Shown: positions 1 to 12,149 of the stretch, piece by piece
How positions within the stretch are numbered: the stretch's first letter is position 1
Layout: each line of letters opens with the position of its first letter
Assembly: GCF_047511655.1 (NCBI RefSeq)
Contig: NC_133401.1
Location: 12,742,001 to 12,806,000 of the forward strand
DNA length: 64,000 nucleotides
Source of the DNA: Castor canadensis
Taxonomy: Eukaryota; Chordata; Mammalia; Rodentia; Castoridae
Reading direction: 5' to 3'
Notes under the pieces: model-generated
Told to the model about the DNA's origin: nothing
The model's input: the letters and a program-made list of their open reading frames with translations, nothing else
Database searches by the model: none
Program-made: the position numbers and the translations under genes

Positions 1-690
1 TTTATTAGCATATATTCCTTGTACAGGGGTTATTTATTGTGACAAATTCAAATAGGCTTACACTGTACATTGATTAGATCACCCTCACTGTCTCCTTCTT
101 GACCCCTTCCCCACCCCACTTACAGCAATTGAAGAGGTTTTTTGTTCTATTTCATGTAAGTAGATGAAGTCCATCAACCATATTCCCTTATTCTAATCTC
201 TATTCATCTTCCCCCTTCCACATGTACCCCCCCCAAACACACACTGTACCTATTTTACAGTCTTGTCTTTCATTATTAATATTTAAGTCTATGTTCAAAA
301 GGGTCTCTCATTGTATCCCCGTGGTGAGTATACTTTACTTTGATTCAATTAACACCTTCCATTACTCTCCCTTCCTCTGTTACCTCCCAACTCACATTTT
401 CAACGCCTTTCAATACATATCCTTGTATCTTCTACCTTCACAGACAATTTTTATGATATTGTTAATGCTCTATCCTTCTCTTTTTCTTTCTGTCCTTTCC
501 TGAGTTCCACTAAGTAGTTCCACTGTTACAAATATGTTCTACAATTGAGTTTGTATATGGTCATGCTTGTTTTCACGTGTATGTTTATCTTTTGGATCTA
601 TCTTCCACGTATGAGAGAAAAACATGTGGTCTTTGTCTTTCTGAGCCTGGTTTGCTTAACATGACATCTTCCTACTGCATCCACTTACCT
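1..690 (-). mobile_element. L1 3'-end fragment, older copy
   Basis: Reads as the reverse complement of the L1 3' region also seen at about 5930-6480 on the + strand. Both carry the ORF2 C-terminal segment followed by the 3' UTR. The stretch around 600-680 matches the ORF2 end around 6000-6070. It runs off the left edge of the window and has no open frame, so it is a dead fragment. Confidence 0.75.
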
Positions 691-2290
691 CTCCATCAGC
701 ACAGCACCACAACCCAGGTCAGGTCCAGGCACACTGTGAACACTGGTCCAAACAAGGCCCTCAGCTGTAGTGTCAGGGGTGAGTGGTCTTGAATCTGGAG
801 GGGCTGACAAGGGTCTGTTCATCTACCTATCCTTCTATGTCTGTCCCTTGCCAGATGGTCATCACCTCTACCATCAATCTCTGTAAATGCCCTTTCTGTG
901 TCTCTGTTTCATGTGCTTCTGTTACCAGGTGTCTCTGGGCATCTCTGTCTCGATATTTCTATCTGCATTTCTCTGTCTGATTCAGAGGGCCTCTTCATTT
1001 TTCTGCAGTCTGTTCTCTGCTCATTTTCTAAGCCCTTTCTGGCGCTTCTTCCATGATTCCTCTCTGTGGACCACTGTCTCTTGGTTTCTGCCATCTCTCT
1101 CTGGTTTCTCTGTGGTCTACCATCTCTCTGGTCTTGTGTTCTCAGAGTTTGTCTCTGTATCTCTGTGACTGTCTATTGGCTTCTCCACCCTGTCTTGCAC
1201 TCTTATTTTCAACCTGAGTCTCTTGTCTTGTTTTGCTCTCTCCTCCATGGCCTATCTCTGCAATTTGTCATGTGTTTCTTTCTCTCTGTATGATTCTGTT
1301 TCTCTGTCTCTGCCCTTCATATCTCTCCCTCTTCCTTTCTTTGTCTCTCTCTCTTGCTGTTTTCCTGTCTGTTGGTTTCTCTAGGTTTCAGGCACTGGGT
1401 GTTTCTGATTAGAAAATCCCTGCCTCCTACACTCACATCTCTCTATCCACTCCCATCCCTTCTCTGTTCACACTGCCACCTGCATCCAGGGAGAGTGGAG
1501 GAGGTCACAGAAGGAGGCCAGCTCCACACCTCTGAATTCTGCCCTTCACACTACCCTGAGCAGAGCCTAGGGAAGGGGCAGCCCCTTTGACTGTAGGACA
1601 TTGCCAGGCTGTGGTGGACAGTGGGCCCTTGAGAGGCTGCCTTGGGAAGTTAAAGCTCAGCCCCTATAAGCAAGTCCCACAAGGAAAAGAAAGAAGGAGA
1701 GAAGAGCCACCTGCATGGCCATAAGGTCCCAGACTGAAACCAGTAACAGGCTAGGAAAAACAGGAAAAGGAAGTAATCCCTACAGGTCCTGGGTAGTGGG
1801 CAGGGATGACAGTGCTTGTATAGGTCTGGCACCTTCAGCATCTTAGTCTGCGTGGTTTCTAACTCCTTCCTTAGTGTGTCTCTAGTCTCTTTAGCTGATC
1901 TCTACCCACCTCAGTCTGTCTACTCCTTCAGCCTGTCCCAGTCCCTCCTTATGTCTCTAGCCTCCTCAGCCTCCATCTGTCTTCCTATCTCTCACTGTGT
2001 CTACATTTTTCCATGGGTCCACAGTCCTGTTCTCCAATACCTGTGCTTCTGAGTTCCTCTGGCTATCTCTGTCACTTCACCTGCCTTTTGTCATGGCATG
2101 ACACTCACAACCTCACAGATCACAGGTGCCTCTTTGGCTTCCTACCCCAGCAGTCATGCTTGTGACACTCTAAGGGTGTGCTAAAAATACTTCACACCAC
2201 CCAGCATGTGTAGGCATTGGTTGATCAGAAGAGCTGATATCAGAAAAATGCCAACAATCCAAGGCATAACAAACACTAGATTGCCATGTG
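690..2290. other. Unassigned pyrimidine-rich stretch
   Basis: The + strand is dominated by TCTCTG/TCTGTCTC words, especially 860-1380 and 1840-2050. It resembles the reverse complement of the purine-rich tracts in the CYP2B introns. I looked for CYP exon signatures (proline-rich hinge, WxxxR, ExxR, heme loop) and saw none. The short open frames here are low-complexity and not convincing as genes. Confidence 0.5.
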
Positions 2291-2975
2291 AATTACAGAA
2301 TTTTTCTCTGTATTGTTAACTGGTCTTTCCCACTAGAATCTTCACAGCTGAATCCCTGGTGCCTACAATAAGTCTGACACACGGTAGGAGCCCAACAAAT
2401 GTTTGTTGAATGAGTGAGTGAGTGACCTCTTGCTGTGTTCCTCACTGTCTCACCATCACCTTGACTTGGGTGTCTTACCTCTTTCAATATCTAGATCACA
2501 TCTGGAAGCTCTTTCTGGGTGTCTCTGCCTCTCTGCCTCTCTCAGCTTCTGCCTCTGAGCTTCTGTTTCTCTCCCTGTGGCTACGATGCATTTGTTGACC
2601 CTTACAACAGCTCAAGTCCTGTGTCTGTGAGGTCTCATTTCTATTTCACAATGCCCTTTAGCAAAGATATTCATAATTTTTTCCAAATGAGGAAACTTTA
2701 CATTCAAAGCTGAGTGGACACTTTCCCAACTATCTTTAGTTCAAGCTGCTGTGGGGACTCAAGTCTGTCTGACTGTAAAAATTATTCTGATTCATGAGCA
2801 CTTCCCAGAGTGTGTCCCTAAGAACTGGGATACAGGAATAAGTGCACCAATGGGAAAAATCTAAGAAACCAAACATGCTGTGGAGCTGCTGTTGGCTCCT
2901 TCCCCTCTTGGCCAATAATTTCCAATGAATATTAGTATTCTAAAGGCCCCAAGAAGTCCTGCAGGTAAGAAATCT
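2290..2975. other. Intergenic sequence with possible MIR/L2 debris
   Basis: Around 2350-2440 is the familiar end of an ancient MIR/L2-type element, with a run of TGAGTGAGTGAG. The rest shows no gene or recognisable element. Confidence 0.35.
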
Positions 2976-2977
2976 GA

Positions 2978-3180
2978 TTACTTTTTTTTGGTGGGACTTG
3001 TGTTTGACCTCAGAGCTTTGTACTTATAAAGCAGGCACTCTACCCCAGGTCCATTTTCCCCTGTATATTTTGGAGATGGTGTTTCTCAAACCCTTTGCCC
3101 AGGCTAACTTTGAACTGTGATCCTTCTGGACTCAGACTCCCAAGTAGTTAGGACTACAGGAGTGACCCACTGGTGCCAAC
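2978..3180 (-). mobile_element. B1-ID dimeric SINE
   Basis: Minus-strand dimer. On the + strand it opens with a T run and the inverted ID (tRNA-like) unit, then the inverted B1 (7SL-like) unit ending near the 'ctaca' B-box-like word. Old and diverged. Confidence 0.75.
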
Positions 3181-3359
3181 TGGAAATCCAATTACTTTCT
3201 TAGCCTCTCCTCACCCTAGCATCTTCATCTATAGAAATCCTTTCCCTAGAACTTATTCTCCTCTCTCTCCCTCTCATCCTCTTTTCCTCTGTGCCTCACA
3301 TTCTTTACTATCTGTGCCACAGCTGTACATCTCTATGAAAGTGAAGTCTTTAAAATAGC

Positions 3360-3545
3360 AGGCTACAGAGGTGGATCCAGGCTTGACACCTGATTCCACC
3401 TCTAGCTTGCTGTGTGACTTTGGGAAAAGTCCCAAACTCTTTGTGTTTCACTCTCTCCATCTATAAAATGGTCAGGACAGCAACATCTCTTGTAAAGGAT
3501 AAGGAGTAAACAAATCACTGTGTGTAAAAGCACCTCATAAATTCC
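3360..3545 (+). mobile_element. MIR element
   Basis: Contains the MIR core signature: 'tgctgtgtgactttggg', then a pyrimidine-rich segment, then 'ctataaaatggtcagg'. This is an ancient tRNA-derived SINE shared by mammals. Confidence 0.7.
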
Positions 3546-3559
3546 CCCACCAGGAAGTC

Positions 3560-3680
3560 CTGGGTGAGAATGAAGACCCAGGTTCAGTGCCAGATGTTCC
3601 AGCATGGCAGGAGCAAGGTCCTGGTGTCAGGGAAGGCCATGGTGGCACCTTGTCAAGGTCAGGAATCAAGAGGTTGTCCT
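3560..3680 (+). repeat. Unassigned dispersed repeat, copy 1
   Basis: About 110 bases here match the reverse complement of about 23800-23935, including the words 'cagtgccagat' and 'ggagcaaggtcctgg'. I do not recognise the family. The match stops before about 3690. Confidence 0.5.
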
Positions 3681-3739
3681 TTGGGGAACCCCTCCTATGG
3701 GATCACAGGAGTTCAGGGAGAGGCTTGGTCCAGAATCTT

Positions 3740-3752
3740 TGACCTTTGACCC
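3740..3752 (-). promoter_or_regulatory. Candidate DR1 nuclear-receptor site
   Basis: TGACCT-T-TGACCC is a direct repeat of the nuclear-receptor half-site with one-base spacing, the type bound by HNF4A, RXR and PPAR. It sits about 24.8 kb upstream of the CYP2B start codon, so any link to that gene is speculation. Confidence 0.35.
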
Positions 3753-3789
3753 AGATAAAGTATTGCTTTTGTCTCACCCTGGTGCATGT

Positions 3790-4580
3790 GGGGTGACATA
3801 ACTACTCCCTTCCTTAGATCAGGATTTTCAGTGGTGACACATGACTTGTTTAGCTTTGTAAGCAAGATGTTGATTTCCTATTGTAATAGAAGAGAACAAA
3901 TAGGCAGGCAGACGTGAATATACATATCCACATATTGGACAATATGGCCCAGCCCTTGCCAGGTCAGGCATTGTACAAGCTCAGAGTGATGAAAAAGAGA
4001 GATGCCAACCTGGTGGACTTCAGTACAATGGGCTCACCTCTGTGTTCCCAAGGCTCAGAGCCTAGAGAAAGATCAGAGATACAAGGAGGGGGAAGACAAA
4101 CACAGAAGGAGGGAGGGAGGAATTGGAAAAGAGAGAGAGAGGCGGAGGAGGTCACAAAGGGCAGAAAACAGTAATCTAGACAGTGACACAGCAGTGAAAG
4201 ATAGGGACAGAAGTGCCCAGCTAAGAGAAACAAAGGAGTCCAAGGAGATGGACCTCCCAGTGTCTATGTCTGGATGTCCCCAGATCATGGTCTCACTGCC
4301 TCTCTCTCCAATTGTTCTACCTCTATATTCTGGGTCTCACCAATGATGTCTTACTCAACTCCTCTCTCTGCTTCTTGCCTCATCTGTGTGTCTGTGGCTG
4401 GTCCAGGAAAAGAGAAGTGAAAGAGAAAGACACTGAACACAGAGACACACAGAAAAAGTGTTCAACATGCACACATGCATACTAACACACACACAGGTAT
4501 AAATGACACAAGCACATGCAGGCTCACATGCAGGAGCACGCAACACAAACACATGTCAACTATGACCAGGATGAAGTCCC
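3790..4580. other. Unassigned stretch with purine-rich and CA-rich tracts
   Basis: A GA-rich tract (about 4080-4160) is followed by mixed sequence and a CA-rich tract (about 4440-4560). The order loosely resembles the CYP2B upstream flank at 27540-28260. No exon or element boundary is clear. Confidence 0.35.
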
Positions 4581-4584
4581 TGTG

Positions 4585-6660
4585 ACCAGAGCTGCTTTCC
4601 ATACAATGACAAAACAAAATTCCCACATCACCAAAAACAATCTACAGATTCAATGCAATTGCTGTCAAAATTCCAATGACATTCTTCACAGAAATAGAGA
4701 AAAAATAATCCTCAAGTAGCAAAAGAGCAACACTGGAGGTATCACAATACCTGACTTTAAACTATACTACAGAGCCATTGTAACAAAAATAGAATGGTAC
4801 TGGCACAAAAACAGACACATACATCAATGAAATAGAATAGAAGATCCAGATATAAACATTTATAAGTTTAAAAAAATTTTTAATTTTAAAATCTTTAAAA
4901 ACATTTATAATTTTTAAAGACTTATACAAATAAAGATACACAAGTAAAACACACAATACAGCCATCTGATTCTTGACAAAATTGCTAAAAACATACATTG
5001 CAAAAAAGTTTTTTTAATAAGTGGTACTGGGAAACACAATGGAGAAAAGACAAGCCTCTTCAACAAATGTTGCTGGGAAACTGGATATCTATGTATAGAA
5101 GACTAAAACTATAACCCTGTCTTTCTCCCTGTATCAATATCAACTGTAAGTGGATCAAAGACCTTAATATAAGGCCTGAAAATTTGAAACAACTCCATGA
5201 AGCAATAAGAAATACACTGGAACAGACAGGTATAGTGAATGACTTCCTAAACAAAACTCAAAAGACTCAACATCTAAAAGAAGGAAAGAACAAATGGGAC
5301 TGCATCAAACTAAAGAGCTTCTGCACAGCAAAGTCACCAGACTCAAGAGACAGTCCACAGTATGGGAGAAAATCTTTGCCAGTTACTCATCCAATAAGGG
5401 ACTAGTATCCAAAATCTACAGGGAACTCCAAAAACTCATCCACCAAAGAATCAACACCCCACTGAAGAAACTGGCACATGAATTAAACAGGGAATTCTCA
5501 AAGGAAGTTACAAATGGCCAATAAATACATGAAGAAGTATTCAACTTCCCTGGTTATAAGAGAGATGAAAATTTAAAAAAACATAAATTTCATCTCACCC
5601 CAGTTAGGATGGCCAGAATAAGGGCAATGACAACAATATATGCTGACAAGGATGTGGTGAAACAGGAACTCTTATACACTGCTGGTGGGAATGAAAATTA
5701 GTACGACCATTATGGAAAGCAGTGTGGACATGCCTCAAAAAAGCTAAAGATAGAACTGTCATATGATCCAGTGATACCATTCCTGGGCATCTAACCAAAG
5801 GAACTTAAAACAGGATACAATAGAGACACCTGTAAACCAATGTTCATCCCAGTACTAATCACAAAAGTCAAGCTTTGAAATCATCCCAGGTGCCCTACAA
5901 CTGATGAGTGGATCATGAAAATGTGGTATATATATACAATGGAGTATTACTCAGACATAAGAAATAATGATATGGGATTTGAAGGTAAATAGATGCAATT
6001 GGAGTACATCATGTTAAGTGAAGTAAACCAGATTCAGAAATACAAAGGCCACATATTTCCTCTCATATGTGGAGGATAGATCCAAAGATAAACATACACA
6101 CAAAACAAGCATGATCATATACAAACTCAGATGTAAACAGGTTAGTAATAGTGGAACTACTCCATTGAACACACAGAAAGAGGGAAAGGAAAAGAGAAGA
6201 ACATTAGTAATATCATAAAACAAAGATGTGAAGGTGGAGAATATAAGGATTTGTATTGAAAGCTGTTGAAAAATGGGGGGGAGGTAAAGTGATAAGGGAG
6301 AGTAATGGAAGGGGTTGAACAGATCAAAGTAAAGTATACCCACAGTGGGCATACATTGAGACACCCCTTTGAACATCAACTTAAATAATAATAATGAAAA
6401 ACGACTGTAAAATAGATACAGTGGGGGCACTATAAAAGGGGAAGGTAAATGAAAGAGATTAAAGTGATGTTATATGGCAGATGGACTTCATATGCCTATA
6501 TGAAACAGAGCTAAGAAACCTCTTGCAATTGCTTTAAGTGGATCAGAGAGAGGGTTGAGGGGAGAGATGATAGGGGCAATGTAGCTAATGTATAATTTAA
6601 GTTTAATCAGAATTGCCACTATAAATCCCTCACCTGTTTAATGTGCATATCCAAATTTTA
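4585..6660 (+). mobile_element. L1, ORF2 3' portion and 3' UTR, older copy
   Basis: Begins inside ORF2 (words such as 'caatgcaattgctgtcaaaattcc') and runs through the zinc-knuckle region near 5630-5700 to a 3' UTR and A-rich end near 6660. Translation is broken into short pieces on both sides of many stops, so this is an inactive, 5'-truncated copy. Confidence 0.8.
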
Positions 6661-7164
6661 AAATTTATTTAAAAAAATAAGTGGTGCTGGTCAAACTGGA
6701 TATCTACATGTAGAAGACTATATAAAAATCAAGTCAACATGGGTCAAAGATCTTAATGTAAGATCCCCAAATTTGAAACCATTAGGGGAAAACACTTCAA
6801 GATGTAGGCACAGACAATGACTTCCTGAATAGGACCCCAATAGCTCAGGAAGTAAGAGAAGAATTGACAAATGATGCCGCATCAAACTAAAAAGCTTCTG
6901 TATAGCAAAGGAAACAATTACCAGAGAGAACAGACAGCCTACAGAATGGGAGAAAATCTTTGCCAGCAATTCCTTGGAAAAGGATTAATATCCATAACAT
7001 ATAAAGAACTAAAAATTTTAAACAGCCAAAGAGCAAAAAAACATACAACAATAATGGGCAAATGAATCAATCAGTTAATTTCAAGTAAAACAAAAAAATA
7101 CCACTGGCCAATAAATACATGAGAAAATGTTCAACAACTTTAGCCATCAGGGAAATGCAAATCA

Positions 7165-7262
7165 AAACTGGGTTTTGAGGGTTGGATAAGTAACTCTGGT
7201 GTTAAAATACCTGCCTAGCAAGCACAAGGCCCCGAGTTCAAACCAAGTATCATTCCCCTAAA
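7165..7262 (+). mobile_element. ID-type SINE
   Basis: Single tRNA-derived unit with 'cctgcctagcaagcaca' and 'gagttcaaacc' boxes. It is flanked by a short 'aaaactg' repeat of the host L1. Confidence 0.7.
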
Positions 7263-7451
7263 AGAAAAACTGTATTGAGATTCTACCTCACACCAGTCAG
7301 AATAACTATTATCAGGAAAACAAATAACAGTGCTGTAAGGATCTGGGGAAGAGGAGAGGGAAGGAAGGAAATTGTACACCCTGTTGTACGAATGTAAATT
7401 AGTTCAGCCAATATGGAAATCAGTATGGAGGCTTCTCAAAAAATTAAATAT

Positions 7452-7655
7452 ATGCTGGGTGCTTGTGACTCAAACCGGCAATTCTAGCTACTTTGGAAGC
7501 TGAGATAGGGAGGATCGTGGTTCAAGGCCAGCCAGAGCAAATACTTCACAAGACCCCATGGAAAATAACCAAACCAAAATGGACCTGAGTTGTGGCTTGC
7601 TTTGCAAGCATGAAGCCCAGAATTCAAACCCTGGCCCTACCAAGAAAATAATAAT
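7452..7655 (+). mobile_element. B1-ID dimeric SINE
   Basis: B1 unit ('ggaagctgagataggg', 'ggttcaaggccagcc') followed by an ID unit ('gcaagcatgaagccc') and an A-rich ATA tail. Inserted in the older L1. Confidence 0.8.
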
Positions 7656-7872
7656 AATAAATAAAACCTAGAGCTAACATATGATCCTGTTATACCACTT
7701 CTGGGCATATAGCCAAAGAATCAAAGTCAACACACAGTAGAGGTACCTGCACACCCATATTTACTCAGGCACAATTCACAATAGTCAGGTTATGAAACCA
7801 ACTTAGGTAGCAGTTTACTGACTGATTAGTAAGGAAAACATTATACACACACATACAGATACAATAATGGAG

Positions 7873-9303
7873 TTTTTTTACTCATTTATTCACATGTGCA
7901 TACATTGTTTGGGTCATCTCTCTCCCTGCTCTTCATCCCCACCTTCTCCCCCCTACCCTCCTCGCTTCCAAGCAGAACCTGTTCTGACCTTATCTCTAAT
8001 TTTGTTGAAGAGAAGATATAAGCATAATAAGAAAGACAAAGCGGTTTTGCTAGTTAAGGATAGCTACAAAGAGAGATTCTTAGCATTGCTTCCCTGTACA
8101 AATGTGTTACAACACAAGTTGATTCATCTCTAACTGATCTTTACACTGGCTCCTGATTCCCTTCTCATGTTGACCTCTGTCACTTTAAGGTTTCTGTAAT
8201 AGTTCCTCTGCAGTGAGGACATCAAACACTTTCATGTTTTGGCTTTACTACCTATCCCCATACCTCCCATATGTGCTTTCCCCTTGTCACGTGACCAAAG
8301 TCCAGTCACATTGCTGTATTTGCCCAAATCTAAAGTCCGCATATGAGGGAGAACATACAATTTTTGGTCTTCTGAGCCTGGCTGACCTCACTCAGGATGA
8401 TGTTCTCCAGTTCCATCCATTTACTTGAGAATGATAAGATTTCATTCTTCTTCACGGCTGAGTAAAACCCTATTGTATATATAAATACCACATTTTCTTG
8501 ATCCGTTCATCAGCAGTGAGGCATCTTGGTTGTTTCCATAACATGGCTATTGTGAATAGCACTGCAATAAACATGGGTGTGCAGGTGCCTTTGAGTAACC
8601 TGTGTTGCATTCTTTGGGTATATCCCCAAGAGTGGGGTTGCTGGATCATATGGCAGATCTTTTAGATTTTTAATAAGCTTCCAAATTTTTTTCCAGAATG
8701 TTTGCACTAGTTTGCATTTCCACCAGCAGTGGGTTAGAGTTCCTTTTTTCCCACATCCTTGCCAACACCTGTTGTTGGTAGTGTTTTTGATAATGGCTAT
8801 TCTAACAGGGGTGAGGTAGAATCTTAGTGTGGTTTTGATTTGCATTTCCTTTATGGCTAGAGAGGGTGAGCATTTTTCATTTGTGTTTTAGCCATTTGAA
8901 TTTCTGCTTAGTTCAGTTGCCCATTTCTTATTGGTTCATTGATTTTGGGAGAGTTTAGTTTCTTAAGTTCCCTGCATATTTTGTTTATCAGTCCTTTGAT
9001 GTATAGCTCTAAAATATTTTCTCCCACTCTGTGGGTGGTCTCTTCAGTTTAGAGACCATTTCTTTTGTTGTACAGAAGCTTTTTAATTTTATGAAGTCCC
9101 ATTTATCCATTCTTTCTCTTAGTTGCTGGGCTGCTGGGGTTCTATTGAAGAAGTCCTTGCCTATACCTATTAGTTCTAGAGTATTTCCTGCTCCTTCCTG
9201 TACTAATTTCAGAGTTTCAGGTTTGATGTTAAGGTCCTTGCTCCATTCTGAGTTGATACCAATATAGGGTGATAAACATGGATCTAGTTTCAGTTTCTTG
9301 CAG
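7873..9303 (-). mobile_element. 5'-truncated L1 nested in the older L1
   Basis: A 1431-base minus-strand L1. The repeat 'acaataatggag' flanks it (7861-7872 and 9304-9315), and the T run right after the left copy is the inverted poly-A tail, so it is a classic target-primed insertion. Part of ORF2 remains open on the minus strand (8845-8510), including a zinc-knuckle-like CWQGC...HCWWKC. The host L1 resumes directly after the right copy. Confidence 0.9.
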
Positions 9304-10876
9304 ACAATAATGGAGATTTATTCAGTCATAATGAAGAAAGAAATAATGTTATTTTCAGGAAAATAGATACACTGGAAATTTTCATGTTAAGCAAAATAAG
9401 ACAGACTCAGAGTGACAAATACTGCACATTTTCTCTCATATGTGGAATCTAAGGAGAGAAGAAAAGTACAAGAAATTAAACAGGGACTTTTAGGGATGTG
9501 GAAGGGGCAAAGAGAGTGAGGAAAGAGGATAACCAAAGGGGGCAGTGAATATGATCAGAGTTCATTATATGCATGTATGGAAATGTCATAACAAAAGCCT
9601 ATCTGTTGTACAATAAAAGATAAATTAAAACAAGAAACAACCACAAAATGGAGAGCACATACATAGAAATGGCTTTTAATACAAGGACAGCTGACAGTGA
9701 TCCCTACAAGATGGGAAACAAAAGAGTGGACACTATAACTGCCTCTGGTTACGGCCTTAGGAGGGTTCTCAGGCTTCAGTGCAGGAAGGAGAAACAAGAT
9801 GGAACCCAATGGACTCCGTGACTTGAGAGAAAAACTGGAGAGCCTGAAGGGACAAGGGCAGATGGAATTCACAAGACAGAGCACAGGATTGGAGACACAT
9901 AGAGAGGTAATTGGTGAGATCTTCAGAGGATCCCCTAAGAGTGCCTGGATACAGCCCACTTTTCAGTATTTTAACCATGGCTATTCTAAGTGTTGTCATT
10001 TGCAGTCTGGGTCCTTTTCCGAACCATTTGCAATCAAACCCCAAAAATGACTCTCACAAGTACATATTTTTCAGTTGAGTCAGCCTTTTACATATTTGCT
10101 TTTGTTGGCTTTTTGTATTCTCCTTTTAAAACTTTTAACTCGTATGTTGAAGCATTTTTAAGTTGTCAGGGTATCATCTATAGTCCAGAAAGAACTGGAT
10201 GCCAGTAAGCCCACTTCTGAAAAGAAGTTGCTTTTAATTGCTTTTAATTTGGCCTAACGGGTCTTAGTTGGCACTGATTCTCACCTGACCTGTCTGATGC
10301 TTCCCCTCCAACATGGGATCTGAAAAATACCCAATAAAAGTGACTTTCATTAACCAGAAGAGTTAATTGGCAAAATATTCAGAGACAAACAGTTTGGAGA
10401 CAAGAGGGAAAAGCTGTCACAATCCAGATGGAGCCACCTGTGCCAGAACTCACAAAAGTTACTAAAGCCAAGAGATTTTAAGGAGCAATCTTACACATAG
10501 CTACTAGACATCCAAATCCTTGCAGGCACCTCTGACAGAAGGCAAACTCATATTTGGCTAAGGACTTCTATTTAAGTAACGATGAATTATTTTTGCTGTC
10601 TCCAAACTTACTTTTTTAGTAGTCCATGCTCATGGAGTTATTATCTGCTACACAATCTATTTAACTGGGAATATTCTGACTTTTACTTGCTCTGTATTCT
10701 AATTTATAAAGGTGTTTCTAAATTTAGACTTAAATTACAAGTATTTTTTACTTAAACTGCTTTTGCTGAAGGATAAAACACCCTCCAGATAACTTCAGAA
10801 CCTCTTCTAAAACAAGAACTGAGATAATGACCAACCAAACCATACCTATGGTTGGAAGTGTTTACTATACATACTT

Positions 10877-11191
10877 TTGTTCCCTGCCCCAGTTCTTTGT
10901 CTACTTAAGCATATAGCAAGGTCTATAGCCCAAGATCCCTTACTTTTCCTTCTCATGCTGATAACCATTGGCCCATATGCATTTAACTATGTCTCACTTT
11001 ATCTCCAAAAACTACATTCCTTTACTCAGTTCACCACTCAAAACCTTGTTGAAAGAATATTGTTTTTATGTCAACCAGTTTGGGATATTCATGATGCCAT
11101 TAAGAGACTTCAAAAAGCACTACCAATCTCTGACAGCCAATGGACAAGTAGGAACAGTAGTCTTCCTGGGATAAGTGGATGCCATGGGTAA
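10877..11191 (+). pseudogene. Possible endogenous retrovirus env (transmembrane end) relic
   Basis: A 104-codon open frame carries one strongly hydrophobic segment (about residues 22-36) ending in an I-G-P word, then a tail. That layout resembles the C-terminal end of a gammaretrovirus-like transmembrane envelope subunit. There is no recognisable surface subunit, fusion peptide or pol upstream, and no paired LTRs that I can define. If retroviral, it is a dead fragment. A chance open frame is the main alternative. Confidence 0.25.
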
Positions 11192-11551
11192 TCCCTCTGC
11201 TGGGGCCCCTTACTTTTTCTTCATTGTGACTTTACCTCCTTCAAACCCTTTCATGCTTTCTTTGGCAGAGTTTCCAGGCATTCCTCCAGAACACAACTCA
11301 AAACAGATCAACTCAGTTCTATTCCTCCAACAGTCATCTAAAGCAAGACCCTGCTGATAACCCTCCCCTTAAGAGACCTTGACACCCCATTCAACAGGAA
11401 GTAGACAGGGGAACATCAGTGCCCCATTCCTATATGTGTGTGTGTGTGTATGTGTTTGATCTGTCTCTCTACCTATCCATTCTGCACATCTTTCAGTCTA
11501 CAGTTCTCCTCCAAACAGTCCCCATTTTACATTCATGTCATTTATCATCTG

Positions 11552-11555
11552 TCTG

Positions 11556-11592
<37 letters not shown>
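11552..11592. repeat. (CTAT)n microsatellite
   Basis: About ten tandem CTAT/TATC units. Confidence 0.95.
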
Positions 11593-11998
11593 TAGTAGAT
11601 TGAAAGACACTCCGAATGTATAAGCAGGAAGAGAGCTCAAACACCAGCACAGGGTTTATTGTGGACAAGTGGTCCTGAGAAGGGTGTACCCAGCAAGTGA
11701 GTTGGACCTCCCAGCCACTTACAGACTAGGAGTAGATATGAGGAGGTGGGTGGAGAAGTCCTAGAAAGGCCAGTGGGGGAGGGAATCCTCAGTGGCTCTC
11801 TGACCATCCCAAGATCATGGCTTAAGGGTGGGTCATTCCTTCTAGGCCAGATGGGGAGTTTCTAGTAAATAGATTAAAATGGATATTTATTTCCCTTTAG
11901 TGCTAGGTGGAGAGTTTTCAGTAAGTCACCTTCAAGGGGGAGGTATCCAGTTCTAACATGGCTTCCTTTTGTTCACCCTAACAACTACCTATCTGTAT

Positions 11999-12060
11999 AC
12001 CATCTATCTATCTATCTACCTATCTATCATCTATTTATCTATCTTATATGTATGTATGTA
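11999..12060. repeat. Imperfect (TATC/TATG)n tract
   Basis: Interrupted tetranucleotide array, changing from TATC units to TATG units near 12045. Confidence 0.85.
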
Positions 12061-12149
12061 TTTTAAGTCTAATCAATCTCAAATTCTATACCCAGCAAAA
12101 ATTTCTTCTAACAACAAAGACAAAATAAAGATGTTTTCAAGGGGAGTAC

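Larger units (their letters stand above)
6665..9640 (+). mobile_element. Second + strand L1, interrupted by two SINEs and a nested L1
   Basis: L1 ORF2/3' UTR segments at 6665-7165, 7263-7450, 7656-7872 and 9304-9640 read in order as one element. They are split by SINEs at 7165-7262 and 7452-7655 and by a minus-strand L1 at 7873-9303. The final segment ends in an A-rich tail near 9610-9640. Frames are heavily broken. Confidence 0.8.

Noticed and set aside
690-2290. Possible extra CYP2 gene in the left flank, suggested by tract composition like CYP introns
   Set aside because: No P450 exon motif in any frame; composition alone is not evidence.
11552-12060. Regular tetranucleotide arrays that could look like a direct-repeat array
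   Set aside because: Units are 4 bases with no spacers; simple microsatellites, not a CRISPR-type or other functional array.
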